NCBI GenBank assembly: GCA_028714175.1
Contig: JAQTMV010000008.1
Coordinates: forward strand, 1-52,412
Origin: Methylococcales bacterium
GTDB lineage: Bacteria > Pseudomonadota > Gammaproteobacteria > Methylococcales > Methylomonadaceae
Reading direction: 5' to 3'
Length of the DNA stretch: 52,412 nucleotides
Shown: in pieces, positions 1-16,356 of the stretch
Position numbering within the stretch: position 1 is the stretch's first letter
Layout of the letters: the number at the start of each line of letters is the position of its first letter
Translations under genes and position numbers: made by a program
Notes under the pieces: model-generated
What the model was told of the DNA's origin: nothing
Database searches by the model: none
What the model saw: only the letters and a program-made list of their open reading frames with translations

Positions 1-6921
<6,921 letters not shown>

Positions 6922-7018
6922 TGATATAGCCATAACAAATCTTTTCTGGCCGGTATTTTTAAAATCACCGAAGAATTTATGCTGTAAAATTATTACTTTT
7001 TTCTGAATCTCATGACAG

Positions 7019-8011
7019 ATGGTTATTAATAAATTACAGCGTATTGCATTAACGCCCGGCGAACCTGCGGGCATTGGTCCCGATCTTTGCATTCAACTTG
7101 CACAACAGGATTTACCCTGCCAACTTATTGCAATAGCCAGTCCTGATTTGTTGGAGAAGCGCGCCAAACAATTAGGCTTATCTATCAGGATAAATGAATT
7201 TGGCAGTTCTTTACCGCCATCGACCCAGACAGCTGGATGCTTGACGGTGTTACCGGTTGAGCTCACGGAACTTGCCCTCTGCGGACAATTGAACCCCGTT
7301 AATAGCCGGTATGTATTAAAATCCATTACTAAAGCAACAAAAGGTTGTATGGATGGACTTTTTGATGCAATGGTCACCGGTCCAGTACATAAAGGCATTA
7401 TCAATGATGCAGGTTTCGCCTTTAGCGGTCATACCGAATATATTGCCGGGATTACCGGCGGACATCCGGTGATGATGCTGGCAACGCCTGGCTTGCGCGT
7501 GGCCTTGGCTACAACGCATTTACCGCTCGTTGAAGTGAGCCCGGCTATCACCCATACGCGCCTGAGAACCGTTATTCGCATACTGGATCATGATTTACGT
7601 ACACGCTTTGATATTGATAACCCAAAAATACTGGTGTGCGGGCTAAATCCCCATGCCGGAGAAAACGGTCATTTGGGTCGTGAAGAAATCGACATTATTG
7701 AACCGGTATTGGAAGGCTTACGTCAACAGGGCTTGAACCTTCAGGGACCGCTCCCTGCAGATACTATATTTACGGCCAAATATCTAGCCTCGGCGGATGC
7801 TGTATTAGCCATGTACCATGACCAAGGGCTGCCTGTGCTTAAATACATGGGTTTTGGACAGGCAGTCAATATCACGCTGGGACTCCCTATTATCCGCACC
7901 TCGGTTGACCATGGCACGGCTTTGGATCTGGCGGGCACCGGTAAAGCTGACCCCGGCAGTCTACAATTCGCTTTGCAAACTGCATTAACTATGGCGACTA
8001 ACAATTCCTGA
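7019..8011 (+). CDS. pdxA: 4-hydroxythreonine-4-phosphate dehydrogenase PdxA
   Basis: PdxA carries out the NAD-dependent oxidation of 4-phosphohydroxy-threonine in the DXP-dependent pyridoxal phosphate pathway, in the cytoplasm. The 330-residue length is normal. Visible family motifs are [10 protein letters not shown] near the N-terminus, SGHTEY with a metal/substrate histidine, [14 protein letters not shown] and RTSVDHGTA near the C-terminus. The start at 7019 gives the canonical N-terminus, but no strong Shine-Dalgarno precedes it. The AT-rich 6922-7018 gap after the CRISPR array is the likely promoter region. The stop is 4 bases before the rsmA start, so the two are almost certainly co-transcribed, as in many Gammaproteobacteria. 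Confidence 0.97.
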   Translation: MVINKLQRIALTPGEPAGIGPDLCIQLAQQDLPCQLIAIASPDLLEKRAKQLGLSIRINEFGSSLPPSTQTAGCLTVLPVELTELALCGQLNPVNSRYVLKSITKATKGCMDGLFDAMVTGPVHKGIINDAGFAFSGHTEYIAGITGGHPVMMLATPGLRVALATTHLPLVEVSPAITHTRLRTVIRILDHDLRTRFDIDNPKILVCGLNPHAGENGHLGREEIDIIEPVLEGLRQQGLNLQGPLPADTIFTAKYLASADAVLAMYHDQGLPVLKYMGFGQAVNITLGLPIIRTSVDHGTALDLAGTGKADPGSLQFALQTALTMATNNS

Positions 8012-8015
8012 TAAA

Positions 8016-8801
8016 ATGACACATACTCCACGTAAACGCTTTGGCCAGAATTTTCTGCATGACCAGACCATTATTGACAACATACTCTCCAGCATACAGG
8101 CAAAACCTGATGAACACTGGGTTGAGATAGGTCCGGGACAAGGCGCTCTAACCGGTCCTTTATTAAAACAAGGATTACGCCTTGAGGTAGTTGAACTCGA
8201 CAGAGATCTGGTTGTGCTGCTCAAGGAAAAATATAAGCACTACAATAACCTGCAAATTCACAGCGATGATGCGTTAACATTTGATTTTTCAGCACTTGCT
8301 AAAGCTAACGAAAAACTGCGTATCATTGGCAATTTGCCCTATAACATTTCAACGCCGTTAATGTTCCATCTGCTGGATTACGTCTATTGTATTGAAGACA
8401 TGCACTTTATGCTGCAAAAAGAAGTAGTAGACAGGATTTGCGCGACTCCCGGCAGTAAAAAATACGGCAGACTCAGTGTTATGATGCAATATTATTGCGC
8501 AACAGAATTGCTATTTGATGTGCCTCCAGAAAGCTTTGAACCTGCGCCTAAAGTGATGTCGGCGATTGTAAGGCTGGCGCCGCATCAACAGCCGCCTGTT
8601 GAGGTTGATGATATGATAAAATTTAAAAAAGTGGTAAGGCAAGCATTCTCGCAGCGGCGCAAAACCTTGCGTAATTCGTTAAAAAAACTCATAGCCGAAG
8701 ATGCTATTATCGCCTTGAACATAGACCCGACCTTAAGGGCCGAAGCGCTATCGCTTGACGATTTTGCAAGGTTGAGCAAGCTATTTGAAGAAACGCCTTG
8801 A
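8016..8801 (+). CDS. rsmA: 16S rRNA dimethyladenosine transferase RsmA (KsgA)
   Basis: RsmA dimethylates the two adjacent adenosines in the 3'-terminal hairpin of 16S rRNA late in 30S assembly, using S-adenosylmethionine. The 261-residue protein shows the family signature RKRFGQNFLHD at the N-terminus, SAM motif I (VEIGPGQGALT), acidic motif II (VVELDRD) and the catalytic NLPYNIS motif. The C-terminal basic segment QAFSQRRKTLRNSL is also typical. It follows pdxA by four bases. The usual enterobacterial downstream partners apaG and apaH are absent; a clear terminator follows instead. Confidence 0.97.
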   Translation: MTHTPRKRFGQNFLHDQTIIDNILSSIQAKPDEHWVEIGPGQGALTGPLLKQGLRLEVVELDRDLVVLLKEKYKHYNNLQIHSDDALTFDFSALAKANEKLRIIGNLPYNISTPLMFHLLDYVYCIEDMHFMLQKEVVDRICATPGSKKYGRLSVMMQYYCATELLFDVPPESFEPAPKVMSAIVRLAPHQQPPVEVDDMIKFKKVVRQAFSQRRKTLRNSLKKLIAEDAIIALNIDPTLRAEALSLDDFARLSKLFEETP

Positions 8802-8927
8802 ACCCTGCGACAATCTGTCACGCGGCAATATGCCACATTCCATCCGTTCCTGTTTATTACTATTATATGTTCAACTCTTGAGATGCAAACTTCCTCCTCG
8901 GAAATCAGAGTTTTATATCCTTCTTTT

Positions 8928-8957
8928 AATGCGGCCTAATCAGCCGCATTTTTTTTT
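8928..8957 (+). terminator. Rho-independent terminator after pdxA-rsmA
   Basis: A perfect 8-bp stem (AATGCGGC at 8928-8935 and GCCGCATT at 8943-8950) with a 7-base loop is followed directly by an uninterrupted run of T to 8957. It lies about 125 bases after the rsmA stop and is oriented to end that transcript. Confidence 0.9.
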
Positions 8958-9643
8958 GCCTGTCGCTCAAGTAACCTGTTAGCAATAAATAAAATTGAAT
9001 GCTATCGGCAAAATCGATAGCTAACTAACCAGGACTATAGCCATAAACCAGCTAAAAATACAACAATCCAGTGAGATTGCCGGTCGTCCGGGACTGGAAA
9101 AATCCTATAGAGCTTGTCAAGCCTCGATAGATACTTCCAAGTGCGCTCCGCGCGACCAATTCATCGTCTGGACTCATGAGCGACGAAAAAAGAACCGGCA
9201 TATTGTCGGTCAAACCCAGGGGCGGAGTAAGCTTGGCCCTTCCAGAAAGCAGAGTGTCCCTCTCAAGGACGTGTGGCTTTATCCTTTAGACAAAGGTTTC
9301 AAATACGGGCTGGGTCGGTAATTTTCATAGACGGCTATAGCCGAATTTTTACACTCCAAGCTCTCTCCTGCTGGAGGGAACTGGAGTGAGGAACGTAAAA
9401 TCAAATACTTGCATTCCCCTCATCACAACCTTCTACCTCTAGAGAATGAGCAATGTACTTGCGTAGATACCAATGCTGTAGAGCATACCGGTGATGGCTT
9501 TTTTCAAAAAAGGGCAGCCTCGACATGACGCAATCCAACTCGCTTGAGCAACAGCAATCGCAGTTCGAACAAGTGATTGCCAAAGGCAAGCAATAAAGAT
9601 ATTGTGTCATCATCAGTAATAGCTTTAGAACTGGAGGAGCGAG
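8958..9643. other. Long intergenic region before glgC
   Basis: About 690 bases without a convincing gene. A plus-strand frame stays open for 98 codons from 9025 to the stop at 9319-9321, but it has no ATG, GTG or TTG with a ribosome site near its beginning and I do not recognise the product. A short palindrome (GGCTATAGCC) lies near 9332. The last 20 bases hold the glgC ribosome binding site (CTGGAGGAGCG). The region may contain the glgC promoter or a decayed gene. Confidence 0.5.
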
Positions 9644-10867
9644 ATGACAATCCCAAGAGTGCTTGCGATAGTATTGGCTGGCGGCGAAGGCACTCGCCTG
9701 AACCCACTCACTGCAGAACGATCAAAACCGGCAGTTCCATTCGGCGGGCGTTACCGCCTCGTCGATTTTGTGCTCAGCAATCTGGTTAATTCCGAAATCC
9801 ACTCAATCTATTTGCTGGTCCAGTACAAATCCCAATCCTTGATCGAGCACGTACGACGAGCATGGTCAGTTTCGAATATCATTGCGGACCACTTCGTGAC
9901 TGTCGTTCCACCCCAGATGCGCGGCGGCCCGGACTGGTTCCAGGGCACCGCTGACGCCGTCTATCAAAATCTGGGGCTGATTTACCATCACCATCCCGAC
10001 ATAGTGGCGGTCTTCGGCGCCGATCACATCTATCGCATGGATATTAATCAAATGGTTCAGTTTCATTTGGACCACGAGGCCGATATGACGGTGGCAGCCT
10101 TGCCCGTGTCCCTTGACCAAGGTCACAACTTTGGCATAGTCATTCCCGATAGTTCGTCCCGAATCATTGATTTTCAGGAAAAACCCGCGCAACCCAAGCC
10201 CATTCCCGGCGATCCGCAACACTGTCTTTCCTCAATGGGTAACTACCTGTTTAAAACCAAGGTGCTTATTGATGCCTTGGAGGAAGCTCATACCCGAGGA
10301 GAAAAAGATTTCGGTCATGATGTGCTACCCAGGCTGATTCGTACGCACAAAGTCTGTACTTATGATTTTACCTCCAACCAAATTCCAGGCGTCAAATCCT
10401 ATGAAGAACCCTCTTATTGGCGCGATGTCGGCGACCTTGAAGCCTATCATGCGGCCCATATGGATCTGCTTGGACTGGAGCCGCGGTTCGATACCTTCAA
10501 TCCCGATTGGCCTATTTATTCGGATCACTATTTCGGGCCGGAAGCCAGGATCATTAGCGGTGAAATTCGAAACTGCATTATTGCAGGAGGAACCGTGGTT
10601 AAAGGCGGCAATATTCGTAATTCGGTGATCCGGCATGAGGTAATGATCGAGCCCGACGTCGATATTGAAGATTGCATCATCATGGACTACAGCTTTATAG
10701 GCAAAGGCTCCCGCCTTCGCCGCGCCATCATTGGCCGATATAACCTCATCGAACCAGCCACGGTGATCGGCTATCTCCCCGCATCTGATCGGCAACGCTA
10801 TCCTATTAGCCCATCCGGGATCGTAGTCGTACCGAAAGGCAAGCGAGGACAGATCCGGGTGTATTGA
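9644..10867 (+). CDS. glgC: Glucose-1-phosphate adenylyltransferase GlgC, copy 1
   Basis: This enzyme makes ADP-glucose from ATP and glucose-1-phosphate, the committed step of bacterial glycogen synthesis. The 407-residue protein has the nucleotidyltransferase loop LAGGEGTRLNPLT, KPAVPFGG, the catalytic/metal motif ADHIYRMD, and a C-terminal left-handed beta-helix region rich in isoleucine and valine hexads (residues about 300-400). A good Shine-Dalgarno (GGAGGAG) is placed 6-8 bases before the ATG. A second glgC lies on the other strand at 33117-34361; they are clearly diverged paralogues. Genes downstream on the plus strand are unrelated to glycogen, but a large glucosidase follows convergently. 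Confidence 0.96.
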   Translation: MTIPRVLAIVLAGGEGTRLNPLTAERSKPAVPFGGRYRLVDFVLSNLVNSEIHSIYLLVQYKSQSLIEHVRRAWSVSNIIADHFVTVVPPQMRGGPDWFQGTADAVYQNLGLIYHHHPDIVAVFGADHIYRMDINQMVQFHLDHEADMTVAALPVSLDQGHNFGIVIPDSSSRIIDFQEKPAQPKPIPGDPQHCLSSMGNYLFKTKVLIDALEEAHTRGEKDFGHDVLPRLIRTHKVCTYDFTSNQIPGVKSYEEPSYWRDVGDLEAYHAAHMDLLGLEPRFDTFNPDWPIYSDHYFGPEARIISGEIRNCIIAGGTVVKGGNIRNSVIRHEVMIEPDVDIEDCIIMDYSFIGKGSRLRRAIIGRYNLIEPATVIGYLPASDRQRYPISPSGIVVVPKGKRGQIRVY

Positions 10868-10946
10868 GTGCCATGACCTGCAAACGCTGCCAATATGCTG
10901 AAACGCACGCGCGCCGAATCAGGCAGCACGTGACCGGAGTACGCTG

Positions 10947-11504
10947 TTGAAGCCGGAATCCCAACCCATCGTATTGACCGTGGGGCATTCCACACGCCCT
11001 CTGGAAGCGTTTATCGATCTGCTCAAGGCCCACTCGGTGACCCGACTCATCGACGTGCGTACCGTGCCGCGCTCGCGCCACAATCCGCAATTTGACCGCG
11101 ACACTTTTTCCGTGGCGCTTGAATCCTCCGGCATCCACTATACGCACGCTATCGGTTTGGGCGGCTTCCGTCGCACGAGCCCGGATTCGCCTAATCTTGG
11201 TTGGCGAAACGAAGCGTTTCGCGGTTACGCCGACTACATGCAGACCCCGGAATTTGCAGAAAATCTGGCAGACCTTATCGAACGGGCAAAGCAAGAGCGT
11301 GTCGCGTTGATGTGCGCCGAGGCCGTGCCGTGGCGCTGCCATCGCTCGCTAATCGCCGACGCGCTGATAGTACACGGGATTCGCGTGGAGGAAATCATCA
11401 GCGAGACGCGCCGGCAGTTGCATACGATGACACCTTTCGCCAAGGTCGACGGCACGGCAATCACTTATCCGCCTTACGAGACCCTCCCTGAACTTAAAAC
11501 CTGA
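10947..11504 (+). CDS. DUF488 family protein
   Basis: A 185-residue protein of the DUF488 family, whose biochemical role is not firmly established. The family signature is visible: TVGHSTRPLEAFIDLL at the N-terminus, LIDVRTVPRSRHNPQF, then IHYTHAIGLGGFR and a C-terminal LMCAEAVPWRCHRS containing conserved cysteines. The start is a TTG at 10947, chosen because GGAG at 10936-10939 is seven bases upstream and the family N-terminus begins right after it; no ATG fits. It sits 79 bases after glgC and may share its transcript. Confidence 0.9.
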   Translation: MKPESQPIVLTVGHSTRPLEAFIDLLKAHSVTRLIDVRTVPRSRHNPQFDRDTFSVALESSGIHYTHAIGLGGFRRTSPDSPNLGWRNEAFRGYADYMQTPEFAENLADLIERAKQERVALMCAEAVPWRCHRSLIADALIVHGIRVEEIISETRRQLHTMTPFAKVDGTAITYPPYETLPELKT

Positions 11505-11523
11505 AGAATAGACAGGCGCCGTT

Positions 11524-14199
11524 TTACGGATGCGGTTGCAGCAGTTTCGCCACCAAACCGGTCCAGCCGGTCTGGTGTGACGCCCCTATGCCCTTGCCAT
11601 CATCACCGTGAAAATATTCGTGGAATAATAGGTAATTATTAAAGTGCGGATCATTTTGCAATCTTTCATCGTGACCGTACGCGGGTCTGCGCCCGTTTGC
11701 GTCTTTGCGGAAAATCCGGGTCAGTCGCTGAGACAATTCATCGGCTACTTCATTGATAGATAGAAAGCTACCAGAACCGGTCGGGCATTCTATTTTAAAG
11801 CCCTCGCCGTAGAAGCTGGCAAAACGCCTGAGCGAAGTGATCAACAGATAATTGACGGGGAACCAGACAGGGCCCCGCCAGTTGGAATTGCCGCCAAACA
11901 TGCCGGATTCGGCTTCACCCGGCTGGTAGTTCACGCTCATTGGCGTGCGGGCACAGCTGACCACATAAGGTTGATCATGATGGGCACGTGACAAAGAGCG
12001 CACGCCGTAGTCGGAGAGAAACTCGGTCTCGTCCAGCATCCGATGCAACAGCTTTTTCATGCGGTGGCCGCGAAGCAGGGATAGCAGGCGGCGGTCGCCG
12101 TGCCCCGGTTCGTTCCAGTCGGCGACTAACGAAGCCAGATCGGGACGGTAATCAAGGAACCATTGCAAGCGGCGTTTGAAGTCGGGCAACTTGTCCAGTA
12201 ACTCGGGTTCGATGATCTCTACCGCATAAAAAGGGATTAGTCCCACCATCGAACGGACTTTGAGCGGGGTCATTTTCCCGTCGGGAGAACGCAGCACGTC
12301 ATAAAAAAACTGGTCTTCTTCGTCCCAAAGACCGATATGCTGATCGCCTCCTATGTTGCTCATCGCTTTGGCAATGTAGAGAAAATGCTCGAAAAACTTG
12401 GTGGCGATATCTTCATAAACACGATCATGCAACGCCAGCTCCAGGGCGATGCGCATCAGGTTCAGGCAATACATCGCCATCCAGCTGGTGCCATCGGCCT
12501 GGTCGATGTGGCCGCCGGCCGGCAACGGAGCGCTGCGATCAAACACGCCGATATTATCCAGGCCGAGGAAGCCGCCCTGGAAGACATTGTTGTCGTCGGC
12601 ATCCTTGCGGTTGACCCACCAGGTGAAATTTATGATCAATTTGTGCATGATCCGTTCCAGGAAGTCGAGGTCACCAGTGCCACCGTTACTTCGGCATTCG
12701 GCTTTATACACCTCCAATGCGGCCCAAGCATGCACCGGCGGGTTGACATCGCCCAACGCCCATTCATAGGCGGGCATCTGGCCGTTCGGGTGCATATACC
12801 ATTCACGGGTCATCAGCAGAAGCTGGTTTTTGGCAAACACAGGGTCGATCATTGCCAGTGTCACGCAATGAAATGCCATATCCCATGCGGCATACCACGG
12901 GAATTCCCAGGTATCGGGCATGGAAATGATGTCGGCATTATTCAGGTGTTGCCAGTCGCTATTGCGCCCGTAACGGCGCTTCTGCGGCGGCGGGATGGTT
13001 GCCGGGTCGCCTTGCAGCCACTGGGGGATATCCCAGTAATAGAACTGTTTGCACCAGATCATACCGGCCAAAGCCTGGCGTTGGATCAGTTTGGCATCGG
13101 CATCGGTCATGGCCGCTTGCAGGTCGGCATAAAAGTCGTCCGCCTCGCCGCGACGCGCCGTGAGCAGGTCGTCGAAGTCATGAAAAGGCTGCAGGTTCTG
13201 ATCTTTACTCAGACGCAAACGCAGGTCCACCTTGTCGTGAGCCGGAACAGAAAAGCGGAAATGTCCTGCCGCCTTGGTGCCATCTCTTTGCGGATTGACG
13301 GCGTGGCGGTTGCCGTGGACGAGGTATTCATGAAAGGCATCCTTGAAATAGCCGGCGGATGGCTGGTTATACAAACGTTGCAGATTGGTTTCGTTGTCGC
13401 AGAACAGCAATTCGGTGTCGCCGTCGAAATAGCAATGATAGCTGCCCAGATCTGCGTGCTGGGCCAGGATGCTGCCGCTTCCGGTGGCGGAAAGTGCCGG
13501 ACGCCTGGCATCGTAGCCCCAGCTCCAGGTATTGCGAAACCAGATCTGCGGCAGGACATGCAGCGGGGCGGCGTCCGCACTGCGGTTATGCGCCGTAATT
13601 AACATGAGAATGTCATCGACACCAGCCTTGGCGTATTCTATGAACACGTCAAAGTAACGGTTATCGTTGAACAGGCCGGTGTCCAGCAATTCAAATTCCG
13701 GCCTGTCTTGGCCGCGCTTGCGATTCTCTTCGATCAGCGCTGTGTAGGGGAATGCCTGGTGCGGATACTTGTACAGCATTTTCAGATAAGAGTGGCTGGG
13801 CGTTGCGTCGAGATAGTAATAAAGCTCCTTGACGTCTTCGCCGTGATTGCCTTCGCCATTGGTCAAGCCGAACAAGCGTTCCTTAAGGATCGGATCCTGT
13901 TCATTCCACAAACCCACTCCCAGACACAGCCGCTGCTTTTCATCACAGAGACCGGCGATGCCGTCCTCGCCCCAGCGGTAGGCTCGGCTGCGGGCCTGGT
14001 CGTGGCTAAAATAGTCCCAGGCGTTCCCGTCTTCACTGTAGTCTTCGCGCACCGTGCCCCATTGACGCTCGCTCAGATACGGCCCCCATAATCGCCATGC
14101 TGCCTCCCCCTTATTTTGTGCCAGCATGCGCTGTTTTTCAGCACTGAGAGGGCTGCGCTTTTCAGTATCCGACCCGGATTTGTTGGTTGATTTTGTCAT
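11524..14199 (-). CDS. GH63/MGH1-like glucosidase
   Basis: A large cytoplasmic-looking protein of 891 residues with no signal peptide. It resembles the bacterial glucosidase / mannosylglycerate-hydrolase-like group of the glycoside hydrolase 63 clan, an (alpha/alpha)6 barrel. Features seen are the N-terminal WGPYLSERQWGTVREDYS segment, many Trp and Asp residues, and the C-terminal block GNSNWRGPVWFPVNYLLI. The natural substrate is unknown; a glucosylated compatible solute or a glycogen/trehalose-type compound would fit the neighbouring glgC. It converges on the DUF488 gene with only 19 bases between. Family assignment is by recognition of the overall pattern rather than by a search. Confidence 0.82.
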   Translation of the reverse strand: MTKSTNKSGSDTEKRSPLSAEKQRMLAQNKGEAAWRLWGPYLSERQWGTVREDYSEDGNAWDYFSHDQARSRAYRWGEDGIAGLCDEKQRLCLGVGLWNEQDPILKERLFGLTNGEGNHGEDVKELYYYLDATPSHSYLKMLYKYPHQAFPYTALIEENRKRGQDRPEFELLDTGLFNDNRYFDVFIEYAKAGVDDILMLITAHNRSADAAPLHVLPQIWFRNTWSWGYDARRPALSATGSGSILAQHADLGSYHCYFDGDTELLFCDNETNLQRLYNQPSAGYFKDAFHEYLVHGNRHAVNPQRDGTKAAGHFRFSVPAHDKVDLRLRLSKDQNLQPFHDFDDLLTARRGEADDFYADLQAAMTDADAKLIQRQALAGMIWCKQFYYWDIPQWLQGDPATIPPPQKRRYGRNSDWQHLNNADIISMPDTWEFPWYAAWDMAFHCVTLAMIDPVFAKNQLLLMTREWYMHPNGQMPAYEWALGDVNPPVHAWAALEVYKAECRSNGGTGDLDFLERIMHKLIINFTWWVNRKDADDNNVFQGGFLGLDNIGVFDRSAPLPAGGHIDQADGTSWMAMYCLNLMRIALELALHDRVYEDIATKFFEHFLYIAKAMSNIGGDQHIGLWDEEDQFFYDVLRSPDGKMTPLKVRSMVGLIPFYAVEIIEPELLDKLPDFKRRLQWFLDYRPDLASLVADWNEPGHGDRRLLSLLRGHRMKKLLHRMLDETEFLSDYGVRSLSRAHHDQPYVVSCARTPMSVNYQPGEAESGMFGGNSNWRGPVWFPVNYLLITSLRRFASFYGEGFKIECPTGSGSFLSINEVADELSQRLTRIFRKDANGRRPAYGHDERLQNDPHFNNYLLFHEYFHGDDGKGIGASHQTGWTGLVAKLLQPHP

Positions 14200-14350
14200 A
14201 TTAGTTTCTGCTTAAGCCTAGTCTGACAGTTACCGGTTGAGGAACTTGCAAAACCCAATAAAGCAAGCGGAATTAATAGCCTGAACGACCAAAAAGGAAA
14301 ATTAACCTGCCCATAGATGATAAAATAAAAGCTTCCAAAATCCAATCTTA

Positions 14351-14830
14351 TCAATGAAATGATATGATTTTATGGATTGTGGGGTACAGGTATGCCCGGA
14401 TTTTTAGTTGCAAGCGATCCAACAACCGGTACATGACCCCGTATTCCATGATTCCCGCTTGGCTCGACAATCCCTTGCTGATCCCCCGGTCGAACCTGGG
14501 CTCGAAATTCAGATCCAGGTAATTGCCATCCAGATACAGCCCCAGCCGCTCGTAATGTGCTTCGAGCCTGCCCATGAAGGCAAGCGGGAAGCTCCTGAGC
14601 TCTTCTGTGATATCAATAAAACTGGTGTCGACCGACTTGTTAAACCGTCCGGCGGAGAACTTGCCGACCACGCCGGGCATCCAACTGTAGAGCGTAATGG
14701 TGAAAGCCCAGGGATTTTTGACGCCTTCCCCTTCAGTAGCCCCGGCGCCATGTACGCTGGATGTCGCCGCTAAGGCTGACGCGAAGATCAAGGCTTTGAA
14801 AAGTGGGGAAAAACTGGTTCTTACGATCAC
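14351..14830 (-). pseudogene. Truncated outer-membrane beta-barrel protein
   Basis: A 159-residue frame begins with a GTG at 14830 preceded by AGGAGA seven bases upstream. It has a signal peptide (FKALIFASALAATSSVHGAG) and the start of a beta-barrel-type protein with alternating aromatic strands (WAFTITLYSWMPGVVG, LGLYLDGNYLDLNF). The recognisable part ends at about MYRLLDR; the last 18 residues look unrelated, and the length is well below what I expect of such proteins. I read it as a 3'-truncated gene, in keeping with the wrecked sulfatase upstream on the same strand. It could instead be a short intact protein of unknown role. Confidence 0.55.
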
Positions 14831-15015
14831 GCAAGGTCTCCTTTTTTCGAATTGTGTTGCTTTTCTGGACTGTCATAGGCTAGTGAGGTGATAAATGGGC
14901 ATCAGCCATGTGGTCAGTTGTCAAAAATTTTGTACGGAACCGCCACGTTCGCGTCGAACACCGCCGGTAGGAACGGACGTTCCCGGTCCAGGAGTCCCGG
15001 TCGGCCCGCTATAGG

Positions 15016-15878
15016 TTATAGACCAGTATCTACAGCGACAGGCTGATCTGAATCTTTCAGATCGATGGTTAGCCTAGCCAGCCTGCCGGTGAACCGGAAC
15101 GGCGTTTGGTCGGCATAGTCCTCGACCACCGGAGTGCCGGTGTCTTCTTTGAAGCGGGTAGACATTGTATTTTTTTGCTTCGCGGTCGAAGACCTTTTGC
15201 AGTTCCTTGAGCTTCGCGGGATTTTGCGCGGCTAGATTATTGGCTTCGGTGAAATCCTCGGCAACATGATACAACTCCCACTTGAAATCATCCGGACTGG
15301 ATTCCGCGCCGATGGTGATCCACGGAAAGCGCAATGGAGTCGTGACAGCAATCCAGCCGTCTTGGTAAATAGCGCGGTTACCCAGCATCTCGAAGTACTG
15401 GGTCTTGCGCGTGGACGGCGCCTTCGCAAGATCGAAGCTATAGGCCATGATTCCCATAACGACGCCGGTGGCGTTGCTGTGGTGGTTGCGGCCGGTGATT
15501 AGCGCTGCGCGGGTCGGCGAGCACAGCGCCGTGGTATGGAAATTGCTTTAGCGCAGCCCCGTCTTCGCCAGCTGATCCAGTATCGGCGTTTGGATCGGCC
15601 CGCCGAACCTGCTCGACGCCCCGAAGCCGACGTCATCGGTCATGATCAATAGGATATTGGGCGCCCCTCTTTGAAGGCTGGACTTCCTTCGGGAAGTCGG
15701 GCTTGGAATCCTTGGTCGTGCGACCGATTTTACCTTTGAAGGGTGGTTCGGGGATGGGCGGAACAGTGCGGTCGAGCTCGGCCGCACTGGCCGCGGCCGC
15801 CTTTATTTCGGCGGGGTGAAGGCCGGCGAACGAAAGTAATATAAGTAAAACCGCGATCAGCTGTGCTCGTTTTTTCAT
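15016..15878 (-). pseudogene. Arylsulfatase pseudogene with deletions, frameshift and stop
   Basis: The start at 15878 gives a signal peptide and then [17 protein letters not shown], closely matching the intact sulfatase at 19538. The frame then shifts near 15660-15690 and continues as [16 protein letters not shown]. An in-frame TAA replaces the tyrosine codon of LRYNNF at about 15548-15550. The active-site segment TALCSPTRAALITGRNHH is still readable at about 15485-15530. It is then joined directly to MAYSFDLAKAPSTRK, which lies some 400 residues later in the intact paralogue. After KKYNVYPL a second deletion joins to EDTGTPVVEDYADQTPFRF, the C-terminal end of the family, which stops at 15016-15018. 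At least four independent lesions are visible, so the gene cannot be functional. Confidence 0.9.
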
Positions 15879-16356
15879 TTGCTTGTCCTTTTTCGTAATG
15901 TCTATGCTTCATCGGCTGGGAATAAAACCAGTACAATCTGATACGCTGCATGTGCTTAAAACGGCCTCAACGTGAGCGGCGTCGCATTCGTCGGCATAAT
16001 TTAGCGAGGCCACCACTGCATGTACTGACATTTAGAATGCCGTGCAATGCGGAGCGTATTAGTCTCGCCCGAAAAAGTTTCTACATAGCACAGATGAGCG
16101 CTAGCAGGCTATTATCGTATGGGACGGCTGAGGAAGGCACTGTTTCATATTTTTGAGCTAAATCCGGGGAAATAGCTAGCATCGTTAACATCTATGGAAC
16201 TTAATATCATTCTAGTCCCGTTGATGTACCGTTAGTAAATTCATTTATTAATCATTATTTTTATTAAAGAGTTGAATATGGTATATATGCGGAAGCCTTA
16301 TAATCAATTGTTAGCGGGCAGACTACGATCACATTCGAAGCAACTAGGAGGAAATC
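15879..16356. other. Intergenic region between sulfatase remnant and GntH-type gene
   Basis: About 480 bases without a supported gene, falling from GC-rich on the left to strongly AT-rich around 16180-16280, just before the plus-strand island genes. The AT-rich part is the likely promoter region for the operon beginning at 16357. A short in-frame Met-containing stretch from 16272 overlaps in another frame and is not a gene. A strong ribosome binding site (AGGAGG) lies at about 16346-16351. Confidence 0.5.

Noticed and set aside
12337..13602. A 421-codon open frame on the plus strand
   Set aside because: It lies entirely antisense to the GH63-type glucosidase, has no recognisable domain, and reflects GC-rich codon bias of the real gene.
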